The position numbers and the translations under genes were made by a program. The notes under the pieces were generated by a model. It searched no databases. It was not told the DNA's origin and saw only the letters and a list, made by a program, of their open reading frames with translations. A stretch of 23,753 nt of DNA, from the NCBI GenBank assembly GCA_002254385.1, contig NJDO01000011.1:1-23753 (forward strand), given 5' to 3'. Shown here in pieces: positions 1 through 7,300 of this stretch (position 1 is the stretch's first letter; every line of letters begins with the position of its first letter). This stretch comes from Thermoplasmatales archaeon ex4484_6 (GTDB taxonomy: Archaea; Thermoplasmatota; Penumbrarchaeia; Penumbrarchaeales; Penumbrarchaeaceae).

Positions 1-890
1 ATGTGATCAAAACAGGAAGGACGCATCTCCAGGATGCTATGCCCGTGACCCTGGGCGGGGAGTTCAAGGCCTACGGTCTCGCCCTGGAGAGGGTGGCGGG
101 CGAGATGGAGGACAGGAGCGAGAAGCTCCTTGACCTGCCCCTCGGCGGAACGGCCACCGGTACCGGCATCAACACGCATCCGGACTACAGGTCCAAGGTT
201 CTGAAGCATCTGTCCGAAATATGGGGGATCCCCCTCAGGGCCAATCCTTCCCCTCACGAGGCAATGCAGTCCACGACAAGGATAGTTGCGGTATCATCGT
301 CCTACAAGGAGCTGGCGGTGGAGCTCGGTAGGATCTCCAATGATCTGAGACTCCTCTCTTCAGGCCCCACGAGCGGTTTCTCGGAGATAACCCTCCCGGC
401 CGTTCAACCGGGCTCGTCCATCATGCCGGGAAAGGTAAATCCCGTTCTTCCCGAATGCATGAACATGATATGCTTCGTCATAATCGGGAACGATGTTGCC
501 ATCACCCAGGCGGCAGGAGCGGGACAGCTCGAGCTCAACGTCATGATGCCCATCATGGGGAACCTCATACTCAGATCGGCGGAATATCTGGTCAATTTCA
601 TTCCCATCTTCGAGAAGAGGTGCATAGACGGGATCGAAGTTGACAGGGACGCCCTGGGAAGAAAAGCGATGGCAAATCCGGTCCTTGCGACGCTTCTGAA
701 CCGCAAGCTTGGCTACCTGAAGGCCGCCGAGGTTGCCAAGGAAGCGATGGAGAGAAAGAGGTCGGTGATAGATATCGTTGTCGAGAAGGGTCTTCTCACA
801 AAGGAGGAGGCTGGAAGGATGTTCGAGAGATCCTCCCTCATCGGCCCCTACGACGGGAGCTCAGAGGAGGGAGAAAAGGGCATCGATTGA
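1..890 (+). CDS. Fumarase/aspartase superfamily lyase, C-terminal part (likely aspartate ammonia-lyase); 5' end outside window
   Basis: This is the C-terminal ~295 residues of a class II fumarase/aspartase family enzyme. The family catalyses reversible addition or elimination on fumarate: aspartase releases ammonia from aspartate, fumarase releases water from malate. Visible motifs are GRTHLQDA near the window edge, with the conserved Thr-His pair, and the signature loop GSSIMPGKVN, which holds the catalytic serine and the Lys/Asn substrate ligands. The text after the signature (NPVLPE, then IGND and GQLELNV) and the preceding LRLLSSGP resemble aspartases more than fumarase C, which has NPTQCEA there. 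The signature itself carries the Gly (MPGKVN) that is usual in fumarases, so the substrate is not settled. The reading frame is open from base 3, but family members carry about 170 more residues upstream, so the true start lies before the window. The last 30 bases overlap the convergent gene on the other strand. Confidence 0.9.
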   Translation, partial: VIKTGRTHLQDAMPVTLGGEFKAYGLALERVAGEMEDRSEKLLDLPLGGTATGTGINTHPDYRSKVLKHLSEIWGIPLRANPSPHEAMQSTTRIVAVSSSYKELAVELGRISNDLRLLSSGPTSGFSEITLPAVQPGSSIMPGKVNPVLPECMNMICFVIIGNDVAITQAAGAGQLELNVMMPIMGNLILRSAEYLVNFIPIFEKRCIDGIEVDRDALGRKAMANPVLATLLNRKLGYLKAAEVAKEAMERKRSVIDIVVEKGLLTKEEAGRMFERSSLIGPYDGSSEEGEKGID

Positions 891-1475
891 CCAGAACGTG
901 AAGGATGATATGACAGGTACCATCACGTTGTCGTCCATCAGGATCCTTACCGGCCACCTGACGGACTCCGCCGCACCGGCCGAGACCCCGACAACGAGAC
1001 CCGTCCATGGGCCGAATACAGGAGATACCACTGCAAAGGATACGAGGATGAAGGTCGCGGTCCCCATCCAGGTCTTGTTCCTGTTCCATGGAAGGGTGGG
1101 ACCTCCGAGAAGGGAACCCGTGATGCATGCGAGAGGGTCCCCGAACGTCAGGGCCATCACCGCAGCCGTGGCGATATCACGGGGAAACAGGAACCAGACA
1201 AGGACCGCCCCGAAGAAGAATGTTAGAGGACCCTCCCCCGGAACCCTGTCCGTCCTCTTTTCGTACCTGTCAAGGAACCAGGTGATCACCGGGAGCTTCC
1301 TTCTCTCCTGAATGAAGCTGATAATTGTCCCAATGGCAAGGACAGCAAGGAAGAACCATCTGAGCTCCCGGAAGGAGAACATCGATATGATGAAGACAGC
1401 TCCGATAAGAAGATGGAACACCTTCCGGTGGGGCATGAAGCTTTTCTTCATCCCCGGAGCTTCCCAGGGGGCCAT
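861..1475 (-). CDS. Dolichol/polyprenol kinase-like integral membrane protein
   Basis: About 204 residues with roughly six hydrophobic segments. The hallmark is GDPLACITGSLLG followed by a basic KTWMGTA stretch, residues about 112-140. This is the CTP-binding pattern of the dolichol kinase, phytol kinase and phosphatidate cytidylyltransferase-like group, and the early RKVFH motif also fits. The family phosphorylates or activates polyprenols and related lipids at the membrane using CTP; substrate here is unknown. The frame opens with GTG at 1496. I chose ATG at 1475 because a TATA-like element (around 1499-1506) is centred about 28 nt upstream, giving a leaderless message. ATGs at 1451 and 1436 are also possible. 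The nearby phosphatidyltransferase suggests a neighbourhood of isoprenoid lipid metabolism. Its 3' end overlaps the convergent lyase gene by 30 bases. Confidence 0.7.
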   Translation of the reverse strand: MAPWEAPGMKKSFMPHRKVFHLLIGAVFIISMFSFRELRWFFLAVLAIGTIISFIQERRKLPVITWFLDRYEKRTDRVPGEGPLTFFFGAVLVWFLFPRDIATAAVMALTFGDPLACITGSLLGGPTLPWNRNKTWMGTATFILVSFAVVSPVFGPWTGLVVGVSAGAAESVRWPVRILMDDNVMVPVISSFTFWSIDALFSLL

Positions 1476-1496
1476 GCCCCCGTATGGACCATCCAC

Positions 1497-1757
1497 TGAT
1501 TAAATGATGCGCATCGTCCCCCTTCCAGAACTTGCGGAATGGACCCTGGTCGGGAGCCTGCCCCGACAAAGGGGGATCGACAGCCTGTAAATCCTGTGAA
1601 CGGGTGAGAAAACAACACGATCACGTCCGTACCGGTTCGGCAGCTGCGGAAAGAATCCCAAAATCGATGCCGCAGGAACAATCACACATCGGAACGGCCG
1701 GGAGAGAGCACGGCGGCTGCCGGCAGCCCGGGGATCAGACATGCACTCTGTATTCTC
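1497..1757. other. Intergenic stretch without a convincing gene; contains a 14-base perfect palindrome
   Basis: About 260 bases between the dolichol-kinase-like gene and the small ORF at 1758-1928. Frames open on either strand give arginine- and proline-rich text with no recognisable motif, and I saw no tRNA, SRP RNA or RNase P core. The one clear structure is GGCTGCCGGCAGCC at 1715-1728, a perfect palindrome that could fold as RNA or bind a dimeric protein. The segment could hold an unrecognised small RNA. Confidence 0.5.
1498..1508 (-). promoter_or_regulatory. Probable TATA box of the dolichol-kinase-like gene
   Basis: The minus strand reads CATTTAATCA here, centred about 28 nt before the ATG at 1475. 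That is the expected archaeal spacing for a leaderless transcript. The match is moderate. Confidence 0.4.
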
Positions 1758-1928
1758 CTAACCCTTTCCGGGCAAACAGCGACCTACAAGGGGGTATATC
1801 TTCACAAATCCCAACTTGAGGTCGGGAACAATAAAGTGGACTGGCACATATATATAGGTTTTCACCATTTCGCCCGGTTTATACACGTCAGCACCGTGCT
1901 GTTTGTATATCTGTTCCACGGACCTCAT
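1758..1928 (-). CDS. Small hypothetical protein, 56 residues, ATGA-coupled to the phosphatidyltransferase
   Basis: An open frame of 56 codons starts with an ATG that overlaps the TGA stop of the upstream phosphatidyltransferase gene (ATGA, 1925-1928), the classic arrangement for translational coupling. The peptide begins MRSVEQIYKQHGADVYKPGE and continues with a hydrophobic beta-rich centre (YIYVPVHFIVPDLKLGF) to a C-terminus ending in CLPGKG. It has no signal peptide and no full membrane helix. I recognise no family. Support for it being real is the exact overlap, the lack of other genes in the space and reasonable amino-acid composition. Third codon positions are less GC-rich than in neighbours, so it could instead be a chance frame. 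If real, it is the third gene of an AK6, phosphatidyltransferase and small-protein operon. Confidence 0.5.
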   Translation of the reverse strand: MRSVEQIYKQHGADVYKPGEMVKTYIYVPVHFIVPDLKLGFVKIYPLVGRCLPGKG

Positions 1929-2650
1929 GGCCGTCTTCCGGGGCGCTTCGGAACCTGGCGCCCGGAGCGGGATCCATTGTTTTCCACGCCTCTTCCATTC
2001 TCCCCGAGATAGCGGAAGGTCGAATACCCCCTGGTGAAGGTAGTAAGGGCCCCCCCTACGAGCAGGATCCCCATCAGGACCTCCATCGGGATTATGTTCC
2101 TTCCCATTATCATTATGCCGGAGGCGTCGAAGAAGGCCCTGAGAATGAACTGAAAGGGAAGAACGAACATCATCAGCACCATCCTGTCAGCACGGCCCAT
2201 TATACCGCTGTAATTCCTTCCGGCTCCCACAGCCTGGGACTGCGTTCCCATGTAGGATGAGAGGAGCACGAAGATTACCGAAACGAAGCCGAAGGTGGTA
2301 TTGCAGTAAGGCGAGAGTGCGACCCCCAGCAGGATGGCGACATCCGAGAGGCGGTCGAAGGTATGGTCGAGGAAATCGCCGACGGGAGATTCGGTCCCTG
2401 CCATCCTTGCGACCCTTCCGTCGATCGTGTCGGCGATGGCGTTCAGCCCTATGAACGCAAGCGAAAGGAACAGCGCCCAATCCCATCTGCCCTCGGGAAG
2501 CCACCGACCGGAAAGGGCAAGTGATGCTCCCGCAAGCACCGCGAACAGCAGGGATGAGAATGATATGATGTTGGGGTTCACGTTGATGAGGGCCCTGGAA
2601 AGGGGATCGAAGAAGAGATCGAGCCTCTGTCTGTAACCTTCTAGTACCAT
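1925..2650 (-). CDS. CDP-alcohol phosphatidyltransferase (archaetidylinositol-phosphate-synthase-like)
   Basis: A membrane enzyme of about 241 residues that would transfer a phospho-alcohol onto or from a CDP-activated lipid, in archaea typically CDP-archaeol plus an inositol phosphate or similar head group. The full family motif D-x2-D-G-x2-A-R-x8-G-x3-D-x3-D is present, with Asp at residues 74, 77, 95 and 99, which bind the metal and CDP. About six hydrophobic segments follow the usual fold, and the last ~28 residues are a charged, arginine-rich tail. A TTG at 2671 is possible, but I chose ATG 2650 because GGAGG (2661-2665 on this strand) lies about 10 nt upstream. The start lies inside the end of the AK6-like gene, and its stop overlaps the next small ORF, so the three are probably one transcript. 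The head group cannot be told from sequence by eye. Confidence 0.88.
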   Translation of the reverse strand: MVLEGYRQRLDLFFDPLSRALINVNPNIISFSSLLFAVLAGASLALSGRWLPEGRWDWALFLSLAFIGLNAIADTIDGRVARMAGTESPVGDFLDHTFDRLSDVAILLGVALSPYCNTTFGFVSVIFVLLSSYMGTQSQAVGAGRNYSGIMGRADRMVLMMFVLPFQFILRAFFDASGIMIMGRNIIPMEVLMGILLVGGALTTFTRGYSTFRYLGENGRGVENNGSRSGRQVPKRPGRRP

Positions 2651-3240
2651 CTTGAATGCGCCTCCAACCAATCTACACTGCCGGGCCTGAAGGGTGATAT
2701 GACTTCAATCTTTTTATCTCTTCTACCCTCTATCATTCTCTCCACCCAGTCCGCGGCTTCCTCCACGGTCAGGGAGCCCACATCCCTCTCCACGACCAGC
2801 TTTCCATCTCCCTCGAGCAGCATTTTCCAATCGGATCCACCCTGGGCTTTCTCCTCCTCCATGCTCCGGATCAGCGTGTATCCAACAGCTTCCGCAATGA
2901 CGTTTTCCCTGACCTTGTCATGCGGATAGCCCCGCTTCTCCAGGCGCTGCCCAACAACCCATGGAGGGGCCCTCAGCACTATCACAAGCCCCGCGGGTGC
3001 CAGATACGAGAGATGACCGTCGAGTACCACATCCCCTTCCTTCCCCTGAAGACAGAGAAACGAGCTCCGGAGTTCATCCGGATCCGCGATGTACTCGTCC
3101 GCATCGCTGTCATACCTTTCGAAGCATCCAAGCTCCCGGATCAGGTCCCTCTCCGAGAGGATCTCGTATCCCCTGCGCCGAAGCTCCCTTGCGGTGGAAG
3201 TCTTTCCGGTACCCGGGGTCCCGCACAGAGAGACCAGCAT
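2641..3240 (-). CDS. AK6/Fap7-type putative adenylate kinase
   Basis: A 199-residue cytosolic P-loop nucleotide kinase. Walker A is GTPGTGKT at residues 7-14. The later VVLDGHLSYLAP, VIVLRAPP and KVRENVIAEA segments are characteristic of the archaeal/eukaryotic AK6 (Fap7, hCINAP) family. These proteins have adenylate-kinase activity, and in studied organisms they help mature the small ribosomal subunit by working with ribosomal protein uS11. Length is typical, with a somewhat longer C-terminal tail. The ATG at 3240 sits about 27 nt after a good TATA box, so the transcript is probably leaderless. It is the first gene of the minus-strand operon with the phosphatidyltransferase; the two overlap by 10 nt. 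The association with lipid synthesis may be only positional. Confidence 0.88.
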   Translation of the reverse strand: MLVSLCGTPGTGKTSTARELRRRGYEILSERDLIRELGCFERYDSDADEYIADPDELRSSFLCLQGKEGDVVLDGHLSYLAPAGLVIVLRAPPWVVGQRLEKRGYPHDKVRENVIAEAVGYTLIRSMEEEKAQGGSDWKMLLEGDGKLVVERDVGSLTVEEAADWVERMIEGRRDKKIEVISPFRPGSVDWLEAHSRWY

Positions 3241-3260
3241 GTCATCCCGAGCCGCGATGT

Positions 3261-3278
3261 GGATAATATACCTTTTTC
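3261..3278 (-). promoter_or_regulatory. TATA box and purine-rich BRE for the AK6-like operon
   Basis: The minus strand reads GAAAAAGGTATATTATCC. The A-rich stretch fits a BRE and TATATTAT is the TATA box, centred about 27 nt before the ATG at 3240. Transcription would begin at or near the start codon. Confidence 0.65.
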
Positions 3279-3379
3279 ATATTCGATGAAATCACTTTGA
3301 GTCATATTGAACACGAATGTCAATTCTCAGGTTCTCCGGTTGAGGGTCTTTCCCCCGATTCGGACCCGGCAAACTGCCT

Positions 3380-4044
3380 TTATGGCCCTTTCCCACAACC
3401 GCCAAGCAGCCACATCCAGAGTGATGAGTTCTCGATACCTTCCTCCATTTCCGTTCCTTCCATGGAAAGTATCAGCTTACTCGAACTTCCAAGCTCTTCC
3501 TCGGCCTCCATCAGTGCCTTGATCTCTCTTTTCCCGGTTCCGCTGTCCTTCATATCCCAGCATACCTGGATCAACTGTTTCTCATCGCCATCGACCACGA
3601 CGAAATCGACTTCTCCTCTGCCCTTCCAGTAATAGATATTCTCTTTCGGATACCTTCTCAACAGCTCCATGGCAACGATGTTCTCTGCAATGGAATCAGT
3701 ATCCAGTCTCCTGGGGCTCTTGACCGACCTTATCATACCCGTATCGATGCAGTACAATTTCTTCGGATACTGTTCGATATCCTTTGCCTTGTATGATAAT
3801 ATGGGAATGAAAGTGAAATTAATGAATGACGATTCACACCCTTTTCCATCAATCTCCTGATCATCTGCCTGCAGAGATATGTCTTGCCACTCCTTCTGAC
3901 CCCTGTGACCGCAACGATTGTCGAGGGGACCTTCAGATAGTCCTCGAAACGATCCAGATATTCTTCTATTGGATATCCGGTATCGAGCTCCCTTTCCCAG
4001 AAGTTGAAAGGAGATATTATTTCCATCAATTCGGGCCGTATCAT
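3380..4044 (-). pseudogene. Decayed AAA_14/DUF4143-family ATPase (internal deletion plus frameshift)
   Basis: Two pieces of one protein family lie in different frames. The 5' piece (from ATG 4044) reads like the N-terminus of archaeal AAA_14/DUF4143 ATPases: PFNFWERELDTGY, a YLDRFEDYLK helix and Walker A GVRRSGKT, ending near RRLMEKGV. The 3' piece is a good DUF4143 C-terminal domain: KKLYCIDTGM, ENIVAMELLRR, IYYWKGRGEVDFVV, LIQVCWD and the terminal SLWMWLL. The switch falls around 3828-3840. Between the pieces about 200 residues of the usual protein are missing, including Walker B and the sensor region. Intact relatives are about 400-450 residues; here only about 72 plus 150 remain. A TATA-like AATATAAAA (4062-4070) still precedes the start. 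It is almost certainly inactive. The family is often linked to mobile or defence-rich regions, but no partner is visible here. Confidence 0.8.
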
Positions 4045-4361
4045 CCACCATACTAAATGATTTTATATTGGAGATCTCCCCATTAATGATCATTGAACGG
4101 TTTTTTGATATGGCAACATTTTGACCGGACCGCAACGGTTTCCATTGGGTGACTGTGATCCCTGCTCTGTTACATGAATCTCAAACGGATTACTGTTCAA
4201 AAGAATCTCTCCATAGAGCCTATGGTCAAAAATACTCGTGATAATTCAATGGTCAATAATAAAATAGAGTATATGTTCTCTTTGCGATATTGACGACTTG
4301 TGTGGGAAAGATTTAAGAGCCCACCCAATGTTGGAACGCACAACGCTGAAGAGGACCTCAC
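4045..4361. other. AT-rich intergenic region upstream of the archaellum operon
   Basis: About 317 bases, noticeably richer in A and T than the flanks. It holds the vestigial promoter of the broken ATPase at its left end and the TATA box of the large plus-strand operon at its right end. I see no ORF or RNA gene in it. It is the natural place for operators controlling the archaellum operon, but I could not identify a clear operator repeat. Confidence 0.5.
4305..4319 (+). promoter_or_regulatory. Probable promoter of the archaellum operon
   Basis: GGAAAGATTTAAGAG combines a purine-rich BRE-like stretch with the TATA-like ATTTAAGA (4311-4318). Transcription would start near 4340, leaving a leader of about 21 nt before ATG 4362 that contains GAGG (4351-4354) as a ribosome binding site. 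This is the only good promoter I find ahead of the nine-gene run. Confidence 0.5.
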
Positions 4362-7300
4362 ATGAACCCGAGGAAAGGAGGATACATGAATTCCGCCCAT
4401 ATCATGGTGCTTCTCATCTTATTCCAGGTCTTCCTGTCCAGCGTGGCATTGACCGCGGGTGGAGGACCCTCGAGAGGCCCCGGATCGGACATCACGGTCA
4501 CGGCGATCACATCCCATACGGACGGAGAGGTGGTCAGCCTCTCCCCGCAAAGGTTCTCGGCCTCCCTGTCCAACACGGGCTCCATCGATTACGGAGAGGA
4601 TGTGAACGTCACCCTGACAATATCCTACCCCGCGAATGACACGGCGAACATGACGGAAGTTCACAACGAGACTATCGAGACGGGAAGAATACTCGAAGAG
4701 GTCGGCAACAGCACCCTGGTCGAGTTCTCCCCGTGGACCCCGATCAACGAAGGATTTTTCCTCGTGGAGGTGACCGCGGACGTTACCGATGATCATCCCG
4801 ACAACGACACCCTGTCCATCACCATCCTTGCAACGGCCGAACAGCTCGACGATGTGAAGGTGACGATAGCACCGGGCAGCCCGAAGATACAGAAGATCAA
4901 GAGGGGCGAGAACACCAAGATGGCGGGTTACGAACCCTACGTCTTCAGGGTGGAGAACACGGGGATGAGGAACGATACCTTCGGGATCACCATCGACTCC
5001 GCATGGGTGATGCCCGGATGGGACGATACCACGAGGGAGCTCGCCCCCGGGGAGTTCGACCTGATCAGGGTGGATGTGGAGGTTCCGATCGATGCAAGCC
5101 CCATCTCTTTCGATGTTCTCATATTCACAGCGATCTCCGGGAACAATGCGAGCATGAAGGACTCGGAGAACGTGACGACATCCATTCCCATCAAGGAGGG
5201 GGTGGAGGTTTCGGTCATATCCCAGGACCCCCAGGTAGGATATCCGGGCGGACCGCCCGTGGAGTTCTCGTTCATGGTGAGGAACACCGGTGATTGGGCC
5301 ACCTCTTACACATTGACCGTCACCTCGAGACCGTCCACATGGAAGGCCGAGCTCCTCTCCATCCCGCAGACGGATACAATACCTGTGGGGTCCTTCGTGA
5401 TAGCCTATGCACGGATCGTTCTCCCGACCCTTGTACCGGAGACCATGGATCAGGACCGTACCGAGGAGGGGCAGACGGGAGCGTTGATCATGACCGCTAC
5501 CAGCCCAAGCGGGGTGGCGGACTCGGCGGAAGGCACCGTTGACGTGGGCCTCGTCCACACCGTGCAGATGGAGGTGGATCCGGAGAACCTCACCATTCCC
5601 TTCACGGAGGAGATGAAGAGCTCGCCGCAGTTCATCAATATCACGGTAAGGGTGAGGTCCATAAACAACAACAGGGCGGATCCGGGAGCGGAGATGGAGG
5701 TGAACCTCTCCACACCGGACGGACCGTCCGGGGTGCGTTTCAAACCCATATGGTCCGGTGCATTCAACGAGACCCTCTCTGCAACATGGAGCGCATCTCC
5801 CCCTGCCGGGACCATCCACCTGAGCTCCGGAGAATGGAGCCAGGGCCAGTTCGTACGGGTCATAGGACCCCCCTTCCCGTTCCAGGGGACGGCCATCGTT
5901 GGCATCACCGCCACCCCCGAACTCACCGAGGAGAGGCAGGGACTTGCAATACCCGCTTCAAGGGATGCCACCATACATATAGGGCCGTATCTCGATCACG
6001 GCATCGAGCCTCCGAGAACGGAGTTCTTCGACGACCCCGAGCTGGACATCGATGACGACCGGGACAGGAACGGGATCGAGGACTGGAGGGAGGGAGCTCC
6101 CGGAGAGACGCTCCTGCTCCCGTTCAACGTGACCAACCGGGGGAACGGATGGGACAGATACCTGATACTGGGAGATGCCATCCCGGTGGAACCGACGACG
6201 CTGCTGCCGGACGACTGGAAGATGGACCTTCCCACCACAACGAGAACGCTTATCCCCTTCAACTTCGCACCGGCAAGGCCGGACCATTCCCAGCTCGTAT
6301 GGGTGGAGGTCACGATACCCGACGGGGCACCCATCGGCGAAAGCGCCGTCATAAAGGTGGGAGCCGCATCCAAGATAACCTTCGATGAACAGGGGGGCAG
6401 CCCCGCATACAAATGGGCGGAGGTAACGGTACATGTTCTCCAGGGTTTCGGGGTGGACATCGAACCGGAGCAGAGCTCCCGGTCGGCCGAGCCCCTTGAA
6501 ACGGTGGCATACAGACTCAACGTGACGAATACCGGCAACGGCATCGACCTGGTGAGGTTCAGAATAGAGAGCCCGGACATCGAGGGATGGAACATAACGT
6601 TCGATATACAGGAGATGAAGCTCGTCCCCCTGGAAAGGAGGACTCTCACGATACGGGTAACCCCCGATCTCGATGCCGTGAAGGACGACATCCTGGCCCT
6701 GAAGGTCAGGGGCCAATCCACCATTTCGGAGGATGCCTTCGACGATGTCTGGGTGAACACGACCGTGAGATATCGGGGCGGTGTTCGGCTGGAACTCCTG
6801 GATACGCCGTCGCTCATATGGAGATACCCCGGTGAGACGGCAACCTTCCTTGTCGAGCTCACGAACAAGGGGAACGGAAACGACACCTTCGACCTGTCCC
6901 TCGATGTCGAGAATCCCACCTGGGGGGCCAGTATTGACTCCGAAGAACGGGGAGGGTCGGTCGATATCCCCCGGGGGGAGAAGAGGCAGTTACGGATCAA
7001 CATCACACTGCCATCCCTTGATACGCTCAGAAACGAGGAGGAACTCTACGAGAAGGGTATAAACGCCCTCAACAAGGTATCGACGATCCTGTCCGCAGAA
7101 CCCAGAGAAGACCCCGGGACGGGGGGCAGGATCAACCTGACCGTGGGGGTACTTCAGGATCACAGGGCCTCCGTGGTGATCGCTCCAGGGGAGAACACTG
7201 TGAAGGAGGTCCTTGTCGGCGAGAGCGTGAAATTCATGCTTCTTCTGCAGAACAGGGGAAACGGCGAGGATAGGATATCCGCCATTCCCCATTCGCCTTC

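Noticed and set aside
778..1311. 177-codon plus-strand frame
   Set aside because: Antisense to the membrane kinase-like gene, which has a family motif; Thr/Arg-rich shadow.
1500..1742. 80-codon minus-strand frame in the intergenic stretch
   Set aside because: Arg/Pro/Ser-rich composition with no motif and no ribosome site.
4419..5819. Minus-strand open frame of 466 codons inside the giant envelope protein gene
   Set aside because: Arg/His/Gly-rich text with no domain; a shadow produced by GC-rich codons of the plus-strand gene, which has clear repeats, signal peptide and membrane helices.
5996..7006. Minus-strand open frame of 336 codons
   Set aside because: Ser/Arg-rich shadow of the same gene, with no start signals or motifs.
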